Virus record (IMG/VR): IMGVR_UViG_3300030333_003198
Span: 1 to 37,840 of that record
DNA length: 37,840 nt
DNA from: a virus
Direction: 5' to 3' (one strand)
The stretch's first letter is position 1. The number at the start of each line of letters is the position of its first letter. The notes under the pieces are model-generated. The model saw nothing but the letters and a program-made list of their open reading frames with translations. It was not told the origin of the DNA and did no database searches. Shown here piece after piece: positions 8,287 to 20,000 of this stretch. The translations under genes and the position numbers were made by a program.

Positions 8287-9962
8287 AGATACCTCAAGAA
8301 ATGCTGGATGACTTCCGGAATCACCTATGGGCTTGCTTTAAGCACCTAGGTCTGGGAGAACCCACACCGGCTCAGTATGCTATGGCTGAGAGGCTCCAGA
8401 ACTATGCTACAGACATGCAGCTCCAAGCCGGTCGCGGGTTCGGAAAGTCTGTTATCACGGCTTGTCTGGCCTCGTGGTTCCTCCTACGGGATCCTAATGC
8501 AACTATCATGGTTGTATCTGCAACTGGTAATAAAGCGGCTGAGTTTATCAGCATGACTCGGAAGATTCTGGACCTTGTTCCCTACTGTGAACACCTGCGT
8601 CCGGGTGACAATACTACAGACAACGCCTTTGCATTCAACGTAGAAGCAAGGACTAAGGTTGGGCAGGACAAGTCTTGCTTTGCCCGTGGTATTTCTTCTC
8701 AGATCACGGGTTCTCACGCTGACTACGTTATTGCTGACGATGTAGAGATCGAGGGTAACTGTGAGACAGCTAATGCTAGAGAGAAGCTGCTTAATAAAGT
8801 AGCCGAGTTTGAGCAGATCCGTAACGTAGGTGGTAGGGTTATTTTCTTAGGTACTCCTCAGATTAAAGATTCTATTTATAATCACCTAAAGTCGGGGTAT
8901 AAGGTAACAAAGTTCCCAGCGGTAATGCCTGATAAAACAGATATTGCCGAGACGGAAGATGTGGATGAGTGGATTATGGGCTTAAGTCTTGAGCCTAATA
9001 AACCAACACAACCAGAAAGATTTCCTGAAGAAGTTCTTCTTGAAAGGATGGCAAAAATTGGACCGAAGCTTTTCGCTCTACACTACAAATTGGACACCTC
9101 GCTTGCTGACTTTGAGAAGTATCCTCTTCGCTTATCTGATCTTATTGTAATTGATGTAAACCCAGATGTATGTCCCGAAAAGATCGTGTGGGCTAAGAGC
9201 AAACCACAGAAGGGTGTGCCGACATTCGGCCTTTCGGGAGATTTAGTTTATGAGCCTATGTGGGTTTCTGATACTTATGTCCCTTATTCCCAAAGAGTTA
9301 TGTATGTGGATCCTAGCGGAAGAGGTGAGGATGAGACGGCAGTCTGTATAGCCTCGTTTTCCAATGGTTATATATTTATTCATGAATTAATCGGATATCC
9401 CGGCGGCTATGAAAAGGGTGTATTAAAGAAAATTGCAAGACTAGCATATGAATATAATGTAAATCAGATTAGGGTAGAAAGTAACTTCGGTGATGCTATG
9501 TATTGTCAACTGCTAATACCAGTTGTAATAGATATATGTGGACGAGCGGCTGTTGAAGAATACCGGGTCACGGGACGCAAGGAAGCTAGGATTATAGAAG
9601 CTTTAGAACCCGTGATGTCCTCCCACAGATTAGTTTTTGATCGCCGTGCAATTTGTCAAGAAGAAACGCAGAAGCAGATTACTAGAATCTTTGACAAGAA
9701 GGGCGCACTTCCTAGAGATGATAGAGTAGATGTTCTAGCTGCCGCTGTATCCCACTGGGAGGATTTGCTTTCTACGGATGTGGATGCTATAATACATAGA
9801 AACCATCAGGCTGAAAGAAATAATATTGTAAAAAGCTGGTTAAACGATAAGCGAAGAATGGGTCTCTGGAAGAATCAAGTTTCTGGTGCTACTCTAAACC
9901 GTCCAATTAACCACCAAAGTAATAATTCTAGACTCTGGTCTAATAACAAGAGAACTTGGTAA
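8283..9962 (+). CDS. Large terminase subunit (T7 gp19-like, DNA maturase B)
   Basis: 559 residues, GTG start overlapping the previous stop. It is the ATP-driven DNA-packaging motor and headful/terminal nuclease. It follows T7 gp19 along its length. Walker A is QAGRGFGKS at residues 48-56, Walker B is VIADDVE at 149-155 and the coupling motif is LGTPQ at 189-193. The segment DFEKYPLRLSD at about 276-286 matches T7 DAEKYPLRLRD. The C-terminal RNase H-like nuclease has YVDPSGRGEDET around Asp343, VESNFGD at about 398-404, and RDDRVDVLAAA with acidic residues 479-483. All catalytic positions expected for the family are present, and the length is close to gp19 (586). T7-type terminases usually produce genomes with direct terminal repeats, so such ends may exist here. 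Confidence 0.97.
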   Translation: MKIPQEMLDDFRNHLWACFKHLGLGEPTPAQYAMAERLQNYATDMQLQAGRGFGKSVITACLASWFLLRDPNATIMVVSATGNKAAEFISMTRKILDLVPYCEHLRPGDNTTDNAFAFNVEARTKVGQDKSCFARGISSQITGSHADYVIADDVEIEGNCETANAREKLLNKVAEFEQIRNVGGRVIFLGTPQIKDSIYNHLKSGYKVTKFPAVMPDKTDIAETEDVDEWIMGLSLEPNKPTQPERFPEEVLLERMAKIGPKLFALHYKLDTSLADFEKYPLRLSDLIVIDVNPDVCPEKIVWAKSKPQKGVPTFGLSGDLVYEPMWVSDTYVPYSQRVMYVDPSGRGEDETAVCIASFSNGYIFIHELIGYPGGYEKGVLKKIARLAYEYNVNQIRVESNFGDAMYCQLLIPVVIDICGRAAVEEYRVTGRKEARIIEALEPVMSSHRLVFDRRAICQEETQKQITRIFDKKGALPRDDRVDVLAAAVSHWEDLLSTDVDAIIHRNHQAERNNIVKSWLNDKRRMGLWKNQVSGATLNRPINHQSNNSRLWSNNKRTW

Positions 9963-9973
9963 GGAGGTAAACT

Positions 9974-10624
9974 GTGGCAGATACAGATAAAGGTTGGAGC
10001 GGGGGGCAGAAAGCTGCGTTCGGAACATCCATGGGATTTAGTATCTTCTCTGCTCTGATGAATGCTAGAGCAGCTAGTGCGAAGGCAGCTGCTGATAGAA
10101 TAAAGTTTGAGGAAGCTGAGCTTAATAGGCAAATGCAGAATCAAATTGAAAATCGCAATATTGCTATGGACAATGCTGCTAAGTGGATGAATAATCAGAG
10201 GATTGCTGAGTCTGCTAACCTTACAAGAGCTGAAAATGAATTTTGGATTAAGTATAACTTCGATAACGCTGCGGCTGCTCACGGACAACAAACGAATCAG
10301 GCTGCGGATATGTTATTAGGTACACTTCATAGTCGGAATATTAACCCTAATTCCGGAACCGCTCAAGCCTTGCACAGATCTATGGCTAAGAGAGCTCAAG
10401 AAGGAATGATGGATATCAGAATCTCTGCTAGTAATCAGTTGTTAGCAGAAGAAAGAAAACAAGACCAAGCATTAGCAAGTAGAGACTTTGGATTTAATGA
10501 TCAGATTGCTTTTACCCCAGCCAAGTATGGCGGACCTTCTCCCCAAGCTGCGTTTAATATGACTTTAATGCAAGGACTGGCTTCAACTGCTGCTTCTGGA
10601 GCAACAATGGCCTTTGGTGCTTAA
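9974..10624 (+). CDS. Internal virion protein, T7 gp14-like
   Basis: 216 residues, GTG start with AAGGAGG at 9961-9967. The layout follows T7 gp14 (196 residues): a short hydrophobic N-terminal segment (GTSMGFSIFSALMNA, residues 17-31), a long Ala/Gln/Asn-rich helical region, a conserved-looking turn INPNSGTAQALHRS (about 124-137), another helix with many Gln and Glu, and a small-residue C-terminus. In T7, gp14 is ejected first and builds a channel across the outer membrane. In T7 this gene lies upstream of the tail fibre; here it follows the large terminase, so the internal-core genes have moved relative to T7. Confidence 0.7.
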   Translation: MADTDKGWSGGQKAAFGTSMGFSIFSALMNARAASAKAAADRIKFEEAELNRQMQNQIENRNIAMDNAAKWMNNQRIAESANLTRAENEFWIKYNFDNAAAAHGQQTNQAADMLLGTLHSRNINPNSGTAQALHRSMAKRAQEGMMDIRISASNQLLAEERKQDQALASRDFGFNDQIAFTPAKYGGPSPQAAFNMTLMQGLASTAASGATMAFGA

Positions 10625-10640
10625 TTAGAAAGGAGACTAG

Positions 10641-11690
10641 ATGTCTAACGGAATGCAACCACACGGGTTTGTAACAGGATCATACTTTGAACCTAACGAT
10701 ATGGATATACTAAACAGTATAGCAGGTAAGCCTCGGGATACTGGTCCTTCTCCTACCCAACGTCGTATAAAAGCACAAAACGAACTAGCTGATAAAAACA
10801 TAAAGAAGCTAGAAAATCTAACACCAGAGAGCAGATACCGAGCTATTGTAGAGGACATTGCTCCTTCTTTAGATGATATGGAATACCGGTGGAAGATTTT
10901 AGAAGATAACTATCCTAACGGATCATTAGAAGAAGATACAATAAAAGAGATTGATCAAGAAATGTTAGCTAGGGGAACCAAGCAAGAGCAATACTTCTAC
11001 TTACAAGATAATTTTAGTAAGTGGCCGAAGAAGATTCAGGATAAATATCGAGAAAAGGGGCGTGCTATTCTTGAGTTTAATCCTCAGCAAGACTTTCAAG
11101 ATAGTACAATCCTTAATATAGCAAATTCCAGAGCTATTGTGCAGAACTCCCTACAAAGGATGACACTGCAAGGAACCCAAAGTCTAGATACTGTAGTGAA
11201 TGGTCTGGGTGAGGCAATACTGAGAGGGTATAATCAAGGGATAGGAACAAATGAATTCGGACAAGTAACGGTAATTAAAGATGGGGAGGCTGTCCCAATC
11301 GATTCTCTTCCAAAGGAAACAAACCCTGCTTCCCAGCTTGAGAAAGATGTTATGAGGGGTTATATAACAGAAGCGATTAAAGAAGAGGTAAAGCCCTACT
11401 GGGAAAAAGCTAGAAGAGAGACAAGAGATAACCTCCGATTAAAGGATCGTAAATTATTCAACCTACTTGGCACAGAAGAAGGAAAAGATCTAAAGAAGTT
11501 TGCTATGCCTATTATTGCCACTGCCGCAGAACATGAGAGAGATAAGATGGGTATGGCGAGAGAAGGTATAGACAAATTAATGAAAAATGAAATAGACCGA
11601 TATAGTAATCCCTTTCAATATATCGTAGGGTATGTACAGAAAATAGATGAGTTTCAGGCTCTATTAGAAAAGAGGTATCCAAATGGCTGA
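10641..11690 (+). CDS. Unknown late protein, probable virion component
   Basis: 349 residues, ATG with AGGAG at 10631-10635. Not recognised. It is a hydrophilic, mostly helical protein rich in Glu, Lys, Arg, Asn and Gln, with no signal peptide, membrane segment or enzyme motif that I can see. It contains a 100-residue charged stretch (about 40-140) and a second helical part at 230-340 (EEVKPYWEKARRETRDNLRLKDRK). It sits between the gp14-like protein and the large internal proteins and overlaps the next gene by 8 bases, so a role in the internal core or ejection apparatus is likely by position only. Confidence 0.75.
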   Translation: MSNGMQPHGFVTGSYFEPNDMDILNSIAGKPRDTGPSPTQRRIKAQNELADKNIKKLENLTPESRYRAIVEDIAPSLDDMEYRWKILEDNYPNGSLEEDTIKEIDQEMLARGTKQEQYFYLQDNFSKWPKKIQDKYREKGRAILEFNPQQDFQDSTILNIANSRAIVQNSLQRMTLQGTQSLDTVVNGLGEAILRGYNQGIGTNEFGQVTVIKDGEAVPIDSLPKETNPASQLEKDVMRGYITEAIKEEVKPYWEKARRETRDNLRLKDRKLFNLLGTEEGKDLKKFAMPIIATAAEHERDKMGMAREGIDKLMKNEIDRYSNPFQYIVGYVQKIDEFQALLEKRYPNG

Positions 11691-12234
11691 GCAATACGGA
11701 AGAATGGTACAACAAGGTATTGGCGTAAGCCCAATGGTAGATATTCCAGTTTACCGATCCCGAGATCAGATGCCCTCTTTTGGGGAATGGGTTAATCCCC
11801 TTGGTGATGTTATTTTCAAATCAGAGATGTGGGCAAGCATAGCTGACTCCGGAGCAAGTACTTCTGAAGCATGGTTTGAACACGAAACAAAGAAAAAGAA
11901 AGCTAAGGATACAGATGAGAACTTGGCTGCACTTAAGAGCATGGAGGCAGATGCGGCGAAGAGGGAGAATGAAAACGCAAGACTACGGCGTATAAATGAT
12001 AGACTTACGATGTCAGCGAAAGTCCTAGCGGCGCTTGAGCAGGATAGAATCAGTGGTGCGACGGGTGTGACAGAATTAGCGCTTGTATCGGAGATGGATG
12101 CTAGGCTGGTAGAACTTTTCGGGTCAGAAGATAAATCAGCCGATGAACTAAAGAAGCAGCTAGAATTGTATCTGAGCGGTTACCAAGGAGATACAAGATG
12201 GTTTGATGAACCAATTGCAGGAGGTGGAGTATGA
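11683..12234 (+). CDS. Unknown late protein with coiled-coil, probable virion component
   Basis: 183 residues. The ATG at 11683 overlaps the end of the previous gene and has AGAGG about 5 bases upstream. Not recognised. The N-terminal 60 residues are Pro/Gly/Met-containing and possibly extended. Residues about 65-110 (HETKKKKAKDTDENLAALK, then MEADAAKRENENARLRR) look like a coiled coil. The tail is acidic, ending in a Gly-rich tip. The stop overlaps the start of the next gene (ATGA at 12231-12234). Context suggests a small partner of the large internal virion proteins. Confidence 0.75.
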   Translation: MAEQYGRMVQQGIGVSPMVDIPVYRSRDQMPSFGEWVNPLGDVIFKSEMWASIADSGASTSEAWFEHETKKKKAKDTDENLAALKSMEADAAKRENENARLRRINDRLTMSAKVLAALEQDRISGATGVTELALVSEMDARLVELFGSEDKSADELKKQLELYLSGYQGDTRWFDEPIAGGGV

Positions 12235-15200
12235 GTTTGGTTGATCCTATGAACCCATCCCCAGAATATCCGGGAACTAGTCCTTTTGCAGGTATACCGG
12301 GAACTACCGGAGGTAGTGAAATCTTAGCCACTGCTGATGAAACAGCTCTCCCCAACCCCGTACCCCCACTGTCATCTAATGGTGGAATGGTTGATATCGC
12401 AGCAGGTTTATGGGGTAGTATGAGGGAGATGGCTAATGATAGTTTTGATTATATAAAGAGAAACGCAATTAGTGTAATGGGACAAGATGTTGAACCTCTG
12501 CCTTCAACATACGAAAGCCAAGAAGAGTATGATCAATGGGCTACCAAGGTTGAGGCTGAGCGAGAACGAATGGCTGCTCTACAAAACAGTACTAATACAA
12601 CTGAGCTTGGTACTGCTATGTTCGATATGACTTATAACAATATAAGTGATACTATCTCTAGTTGGACTAAATCTGGTGCAGATGCTGTAACCCAGTTAAT
12701 AGATCAAACTAGACAGAGATGGGTTGAGCATGAAACTCAAAAATTCTATGAAGGTGTACAAGAGTTAAGCGAGAATACACAGAGATGGCTACAAACAGTA
12801 AAGGACTACACAGCCCCTGTGAGATTTAATAGGGCATTTGAGGACTTTTTTACTGAGTATTCGAAAGAAGAAGCTAATCGAATGGCAGAACAAATTACTG
12901 CTGAAACTGGGGTTGAGGCTCCAATCTACGATCCCAGATTACACGACCATTTTTTTACTGTGACAGAACAAATGACGGAAGCTGGCTTCTCTGCTCAAGA
13001 TTATGAGGATCTGGATAGGCATATGTCTATTATTTGGGAAGAGTGGGGATTAGAAAAGTCAGGACATATAGAAGGGGAAGGTTTCTCTTATTGGTATAGT
13101 ATTCTTGGCGGGACACATGAAACCGCAAACCAAAGAAGGGCAAGAAGCGGAGCATCGCAACGGCACCCATGGATACCAGAAAAAACCGCAGATGATTATC
13201 CCTTCTCTCTTCCACCAAGAAACGAAGAAGGACAGTACTATTACCCCGAAGGATATTTCCAAGAAGACCAGACTTATCCTTGGACAATAGAAGAGCAGGT
13301 AAGTAGAGAGAGACTTGAGTCAGAAGGAAAGCGTGTACCTCACTTACTAAAGGAAGCTTTGCATCGATTAGGGATTGAGAGACAACAGGGTTACACTAGA
13401 ATGGGTGCGGATAAAAGAAACACGGCATTAAACAAAATTATTGGGTGGCTGGATTACCAAAAACCACAGCCCAGTCCTCTCGATCTTCAGACTGAAACAA
13501 ATATTCCGGGATCCCTTATGCTAAGGGATACTCCAGATATGACAGATAAACGAACCCTTCTTACGGCGATGGAGGATATTATAAGCGGGGATGCCCACCG
13601 GGCTTCATTAAGAGCTGCTAATGTTTTTGACACAGAAGCTTATAACTTTAGAAATGTCGGAGATCATGTTATAGGCCTCGCATTAGGGAAAGTGATAACA
13701 GGTTACTCGGGCGGTGATCCCGAAGAATATGTAAGTAGCAAAGTCAAGAAGGCTGGTGAAGAATTAAAAGAATATATGTATAGGATTCTTCCTGCGGTTG
13801 AGGTTGAAGATATAATTGAAGGATTGTCTTATGCTTCCTTACCGGGAATAATGAGATGGCTTTCGGAACAGATTCCAAAGGAGAGTGACTATATTATAAG
13901 TCGAGAATTTATGGAAGCAAAGCTGGGAAATATTGAGGCTCTTATACACGCTGAAACTAAACAACTACAGCTACACAGAGCAGCCCTACAGCATCAGCAG
14001 GCAAGAATAGATAACTTGGATAGAGCAATGGCAAATCCTGAGTACCAACGATTACAGTTTTTAGCTCGTCGGTTTAAAGAGGAAGGTTATGAAGATCCTA
14101 CGGGCAATAACTGGGAATCAACTATTGACGAGAATGGTAACATAGTCCACACATGGGAAGAAGCTACGTACCAACTAGTCGAGCAGGTCTATAATGGAGA
14201 GCATATCTTTAGTGCTAATAATATTCTCAGACTATACAATACGTCTTTCAAAGTAGGCGAGAATTGGGCAAAGAAACACGGCACTACAGATGATGGAAAA
14301 TGGAGTTCTTCTGAAAAGACAATACAAAATATGCTAAGTGTTGGAGGACAAGGAGGACGAGCTTCTGCTTCGGATCAATTTAGATGGGCTGTGTTAAGTA
14401 GACATAAAGGGTTCATAGGACTAGATCCAATGAATCCAGCAAGAGAAGAACTAACTCCTGAGCTTCAGAATCGAATGCTTCAAGAATACAGAGCGATGGT
14501 TGAGATGTGGGATGCTCTCTGGCAACAGGAAGGAATGCATGCTGAAACTATAGAAGGCATGGCAGAAAAGGGAATGACCTCTAGAATTCCTTTCCCCATC
14601 TCTGAAGCACAAATGATGGCAGGCCAGTGGGGCGTAGATGTTAGCGAATTAGATACCTCACAGTTATTTACTTTTGCTCGATTCACACAGAATCTAAATA
14701 GAATGAGACCTACTGTAGAAACACCGTCCATTGTTAAGGAAATTGGCGTAGAACTACAAAGAAGAATGGGGGACTGGGCAACCGGAAGAGGAACTGGAAG
14801 CACAGCGGATAAGGGTCGAGCTATGGCTGCGGCTTCTACTTTAGCAAATCTTTACCTAGGATCAAGCCATGCTGGAAATATAAACCTTGCTGATTACCTA
14901 TCCGATGTTCCAGATCATATCGCTAAACTTATGACCTCTTGGGCACAGGTGTCTTTGAGAAATCAGAATAGGTTTGATTTGTCTGGGCAGTCAATGGAAG
15001 AAATTATCTACCGATTTAATTCGGGAGATTTCTCAGAACCTATGCTAATCACAGACAATGGTACAGATCCTCCTAGCGTTATTGAAGTAGTGGATGAGCA
15101 AAGTGCTATGGAAGCTATTAATATGATGTACGAGCCGTGGAATAAGCAGCTCGATACTCTTGGGTTAGCAATGACTACGGCTATGAATCAGTCAGACCCC

Positions 15201-16967
15201 GCGTTTGAAAGAATGTTTACAGCTGATTTTACAACAGCAAACAACTTTGTAAACAACGTATTAAGAAATAATGAATTAAATTTAAATAGAGGGGAAAACG
15301 AAGCGAAAGCATTCGATCTTACGTTAAATGAGATGGGCGTTAGGAGAGCTACATATGAAGGTGGCAAGCAAGTAGATTTAACTCCTGTTGGTGTTGGTGA
15401 AAAGCCGGTAGAGGTTGAAGGAACCGATGCGTCAAGATTACAGCATTTAATAACAACATTCAAACCTCTCTATGACTCCTTAGAAGGAGAAGGGGAAACA
15501 ATGGATGCAGCCGAAGCTGAAAGTAGAATATTCCAATTACTTGCATCTAATCCTCAGACTGCTATGTTAATGTCTTCAGTATTAGCGACTCATAACAGGA
15601 TACGTCCTCACGGTGAAGTCGATACTATTTCCATCTTAGAGGATACGTTTACTCTTATGGGAACCAGTAATCTATACATGATCAAAACAGGTGAGGGAAA
15701 AGACGATATTGCTATGATGAATATGCCCAAGGGAACCAAGGGAACAGCGTTAAGTCATGTACCAAATGCTTGGGATCCTAATACTGATGAAGAGAGTAAA
15801 GATGACAGAACCAAGATGAGAACTCTTTATAATCAAACATACGCATTTACCCCAGCAAGAGGAAGAGACGAACATACATGGAACGTAGACGTAGTTCAAA
15901 ACTGGATGCCACAAGTTACTACTATGGTTACGGATGTTGTTGGGCCTATGCTTGGAGTCGATGATGATGAAATTAAAGTGGTAATTGGTCAGATTATGGA
16001 GGAAGAAAGAAAACGATACCTAGGCACAAACCCGGTAAATATGGATATATTCTGGTATGAGCAGTCCTTTCCTTCGGGGAGGGGACTGCAACGGCTTGCG
16101 ACAGGTAAGCTATATCAGGGTTGGGAAAATATGACCCGAGAAGAGCAAACAGCCATACTAGAAGGACAAAGCTTTAGGGGCATCGCATATCAAGATGTTC
16201 TCTTAGGTACTATACACAGACTCATGGATAAAAACCCCGCTCTTGCAAACCAGTATACTAACTTGTATGATACGTTAGAGGGATATGTAACACCTACCCA
16301 AACAGATGCACAAGGTAATGAGTATCCATTTAGATATAGTCACGTTATGTTTGATCTTGCTCCAGACGCTATGGCACAAGACATTGCCTCAGGAATTAGA
16401 GATCCTCATATTAGAGTAAGAATGGATACTAGAGATATAGGTGGAAGAGCTGGAACAGTAGGATCTCGTTTGGTTACCCATCAAACGGATCTCGCGGGAT
16501 TGGTAAATCTACATGAAAGTACATATACTCGCCATCAAGCAACAGGAGAACATCTTGAGAAAGCGCGGAATAAGTTTATTCTAGCGTGGAATAGCCTATG
16601 GACTTGGAGCGACCCGGTTAAGGAAGATTGGCCGGAAGAGTTAAGAAAAAGATGGGAAGCAATAGAAGGACAAAAGAAAACGATTCAAGAAATGGAAGAT
16701 AGCCCCGAGAGGGATGAATTATTAGCCGAAGCAAATGAGATATACGAAGCTGCTATGTCTTTCAGGATGGGTGCAGAATATGAGATGACCAGAAACGGTT
16801 CTACACTCTATCAAGAATATAGATTCTGGATGAATCAAGGGATTTCTCCTATGGCACATCGTGATGCAGCGGAGAGAGAAATAGAGGAAGCCACTCCAGA
16901 TATGGATGAACTTCGCAGACGTGGAAAAGAAGGCGGGCATGGGCCTGCCGCATTGGGCCAACGGTAA
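12231..16967 (+). CDS. Large internal virion protein (1,578 residues), T7 gp15/gp16 position
   Basis: Start ATG with GGAGGTGGAG directly upstream, overlapping the previous stop by four bases. It is a soluble-looking, mostly helical protein with a Pro/Gly-rich first 50 residues. I found no transglycosylase, lysozyme or peptidase motif and no recognisable domain by eye. Its size, its place between the gp14-like protein and the giant protein, and the frequent Gln, Glu, Met and Asn residues fit the ejected internal core proteins of podoviruses (T7 gp15 is 747 residues, gp16 is 1,318). It ends in a Gly-rich basic tail. Function is assigned by position only. It is followed by a 37-base gap with no visible promoter. 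Confidence 0.7.
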   Translation: MSLVDPMNPSPEYPGTSPFAGIPGTTGGSEILATADETALPNPVPPLSSNGGMVDIAAGLWGSMREMANDSFDYIKRNAISVMGQDVEPLPSTYESQEEYDQWATKVEAERERMAALQNSTNTTELGTAMFDMTYNNISDTISSWTKSGADAVTQLIDQTRQRWVEHETQKFYEGVQELSENTQRWLQTVKDYTAPVRFNRAFEDFFTEYSKEEANRMAEQITAETGVEAPIYDPRLHDHFFTVTEQMTEAGFSAQDYEDLDRHMSIIWEEWGLEKSGHIEGEGFSYWYSILGGTHETANQRRARSGASQRHPWIPEKTADDYPFSLPPRNEEGQYYYPEGYFQEDQTYPWTIEEQVSRERLESEGKRVPHLLKEALHRLGIERQQGYTRMGADKRNTALNKIIGWLDYQKPQPSPLDLQTETNIPGSLMLRDTPDMTDKRTLLTAMEDIISGDAHRASLRAANVFDTEAYNFRNVGDHVIGLALGKVITGYSGGDPEEYVSSKVKKAGEELKEYMYRILPAVEVEDIIEGLSYASLPGIMRWLSEQIPKESDYIISREFMEAKLGNIEALIHAETKQLQLHRAALQHQQARIDNLDRAMANPEYQRLQFLARRFKEEGYEDPTGNNWESTIDENGNIVHTWEEATYQLVEQVYNGEHIFSANNILRLYNTSFKVGENWAKKHGTTDDGKWSSSEKTIQNMLSVGGQGGRASASDQFRWAVLSRHKGFIGLDPMNPAREELTPELQNRMLQEYRAMVEMWDALWQQEGMHAETIEGMAEKGMTSRIPFPISEAQMMAGQWGVDVSELDTSQLFTFARFTQNLNRMRPTVETPSIVKEIGVELQRRMGDWATGRGTGSTADKGRAMAAASTLANLYLGSSHAGNINLADYLSDVPDHIAKLMTSWAQVSLRNQNRFDLSGQSMEEIIYRFNSGDFSEPMLITDNGTDPPSVIEVVDEQSAMEAINMMYEPWNKQLDTLGLAMTTAMNQSDPAFERMFTADFTTANNFVNNVLRNNELNLNRGENEAKAFDLTLNEMGVRRATYEGGKQVDLTPVGVGEKPVEVEGTDASRLQHLITTFKPLYDSLEGEGETMDAAEAESRIFQLLASNPQTAMLMSSVLATHNRIRPHGEVDTISILEDTFTLMGTSNLYMIKTGEGKDDIAMMNMPKGTKGTALSHVPNAWDPNTDEESKDDRTKMRTLYNQTYAFTPARGRDEHTWNVDVVQNWMPQVTTMVTDVVGPMLGVDDDEIKVVIGQIMEEERKRYLGTNPVNMDIFWYEQSFPSGRGLQRLATGKLYQGWENMTREEQTAILEGQSFRGIAYQDVLLGTIHRLMDKNPALANQYTNLYDTLEGYVTPTQTDAQGNEYPFRYSHVMFDLAPDAMAQDIASGIRDPHIRVRMDTRDIGGRAGTVGSRLVTHQTDLAGLVNLHESTYTRHQATGEHLEKARNKFILAWNSLWTWSDPVKEDWPEELRKRWEAIEGQKKTIQEMEDSPERDELLAEANEIYEAAMSFRMGAEYEMTRNGSTLYQEYRFWMNQGISPMAHRDAAEREIEEATPDMDELRRRGKEGGHGPAALGQR

Positions 16968-17004
16968 ATAAAACTATATGAAACCAAAGCAGGAGACTTA
17001 TTGA

Positions 17005-20000
17005 ATGCCTAGAGAAGACTATCTTATCTTAAACAACCGCCCCGCCGGATGGAGTGAGAACTTCATTATGCAGAATAGTCCTGAAGCTCTTGAACAAAGA
17101 AATCAGGCTTGGCAGTATGTTAGAGACCGTGCCGATGGAATCCAATACTTCGACACCGAAGGTATCTTTAATGCTGATATGGTACCAACTGAAGATGGTT
17201 TAGGTTGGCGATTTGGTCATATGAAAGCTTCAATGGCTACTAGCCGGATGATGGCTGATGATTATTGGCGTGGTATTATGTCGAGAAATGCTGCGGCAGA
17301 TCAAATCAAAGCCCAAAGAATGTTGAGGGGTAGGGAGAGTCTAAAGACTGAACTAGGTGGCGCTCTTACTAGCGAAACTAGAGAACACTTAACTCCTTTT
17401 GCTAATACTTGGTCAAACTGGTCTAAGGGGTTTAACCAACAAGGATTCTGGTCAGGGGTAGGTAGTTATGTGGATCCCTTATCAGGAACTGGTTACGGAT
17501 TTCTGGACACACCAGATCAACTCTGGGATATCAAGATGCCGGGGTATAGTAATAAGAAAATCTTAGAGGAAATGAAAGAAGAAGATCCTACCTACTATGC
17601 TTATTTAATGCAAAGATTTGGTGGGGAAGAGGCACTAACAGAGCAAATCGGAGAAGCTAATAACCCCGACCACTTCTTCTATCTCCTAAACTCTAATATC
17701 GAACAAGACGGTATTCAAGCCAGCCTTGCTCAAGCTACTAGAGAAATGGAAGGCTTAGAAGAGTTCTGGCACTTGACAGCTTGGCCTTTCTTAAGAGATG
17801 GTCTTCTTAATGATCCTGATATGCCAGCTTCTGTAGCTCTATCTCTTCTTACTATGGGAGCCGGTAGTGTAGTAGGTGCTGGTGCGGTGGCGTTAAAAAC
17901 GATACAAGGTATTTCTAGGATACATAAATTTACCAAGACTGCTAAAGCTTTTAAAACTCTGTCTCGGGGATTAGCTCATACTTCGTCGGCTGCTTTTAAA
18001 GTCACGGATTTCTTACCGGAAAACATTGCAACTACATTAGGTAAAAAGTATCTTTGGAAAAACATGCCGACGCAAGGTTTTATTCAAGGAGGAATAAAGC
18101 AAGGGTTTAAGAAGCTAGGAGCAGACGCAGTATTCAATGCTCCGGAAGGTATGATTGAAGGTGGTCTTGCAGAGTTCTTCAACCAGTCTTTAAAGATTAA
18201 AGAAGGTATGATGGACGCATATAGCGGAGATGCTATCTGGCGTGAAGCGTGGATTGAGGGTGCCTTTAATGTTATAGCCAACCCTTTGTTGGGTGGTATG
18301 ATGAAGTATACTGTAGGTTTAGCTGCGGCAGGAACCGCAAGAGCTACCATAGGTCAGGACGGCACAAGACTTGCAGGCTTCCTTGGATTCGGAGATCGAA
18401 TGAAGGGAGTCATTAGAGCAGGCGTTAGAGCGATGGGACAAGAGGGTAAGAACCCCCTTATTGCAGCCTTCGATGCTTTTGATAAAGCAGTCGACGTAGA
18501 AGACTCCCTGAACAGTATGTTAGGAACTAACAGAACTATGGGGATAGCGCGTATTGGTAAAGGTGGAATAGATCCTGAAATAGCGATGATTCTTGAGCCA
18601 TTTATCGGTATGTTTGATGAAGCAAACCCCCATGAAAGTGTAATGGCAATAGCTGATCTTCTGGCTGATATGGATAAAAACAATAAGGCAGAAAATGATG
18701 GAGCACCTATGACTCCAGAAGCTATTGTTGATGGGATTATTGAGTACATGAGCCAGTTAGATGTATTCCAAGGAGACCGAAACGCTTCTGATAAGTTAAA
18801 CGATATTGGGCAATTAACAAGATTCAAGTTAGCTGCTTTACGATACTTTACTAAGAAGTATCCTGATATGCCTCTTGAGGAAGCTATTAATAAATGGGAG
18901 AGTATATCTATTGATAATGATGAGGAGTTTATGGCAATCCTCGAAGAGTCACCGGGAGTTAGAGATTCGATATTCAAAGGAATGGTAACTGAAGGAAGAA
19001 TTAAGGGAGATACTCCAGAAGCTTTAGAGGCAGCTTTCAATGAGGTATCAGCAAAAGAGAAGTTTGATTGGCTGACAAAAAAGGAAAAGGAAGCCCAAGA
19101 GGCTTTTAGAAAGGCATCAGCATTTTCAATAAACTCTGTCCAACAGATGAAGACAAAGATTGCTGAGCTTAAAAAGGAAATTAATGAGGCTACTGGTCGT
19201 GAAACCGACGCTGATACTTCTGAGGAGAAAGAAGAATCATATAATATAGAAGCAATAACAAAAGCTGTTAAACAGTTTGACAAAGCCATGGCAGTGTTTG
19301 TCGAAAGACAGGATAATAAAAAACTAACGGAAGCTTTTAGAGTCTACCAGTCTGCCGAAACTCTCGAAGAAAAAACTAAAGCACTTGAAGGTATGGCCGA
19401 AGCTCTCGGATTTAAGGTATCAGACCTTATTGCAGAGCAGATCGATGTTGATGATCTTTATGATATTATTGTGGCTATTGAGGAAAAGCAGCGACAGGGC
19501 ATTCCATTAAAGCATCCAGAAGAGCCTATACAGCTATTAGCAGCCGGATACCAAGCTAACGAACAGCTCACAGCTGCCGAGAAGGGAACTACCACAGTAG
19601 CAGAACCTACCGATGCCGTAGCTCCCGCAGAAGCTACCGCCAGTCAAGAAGGAGAACCTCCTACTGTTAGTGCTGAAGAAGGGGAAGGATTAACTATTCC
19701 AGACCAGATTAAAAGCCATCGTGCAGATCTTGACCAAGAGAAAGCGACAATTAAGAAGGCACGAGATGCTGCTACTGAAGCCGCTGAGGTCCGTAGATTT
19801 AATAAACTGTTGCGAAAGGCTGAGGAATTAGAGGCTGAATTACTTAAGGCTGAAGAGAATCTTGAGTATCTTTACAACGAAGACGAAGAAATTAAAGCAC
19901 TTCATACGGAATTAATTGAGCTAAAGGAAAATCATCAGAAGCTGTTTGCGGAAGTAAAGCAAATCGTCGAAGAGTCTGGATTCGAAAGCGAAAGTGAATT

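Noticed and set aside
18354-19289. 311-codon open frame on the minus strand
   Set aside because: It lies antisense inside the giant gene, has Ser/Ile-rich shadow composition, and no ribosome-binding site was found.
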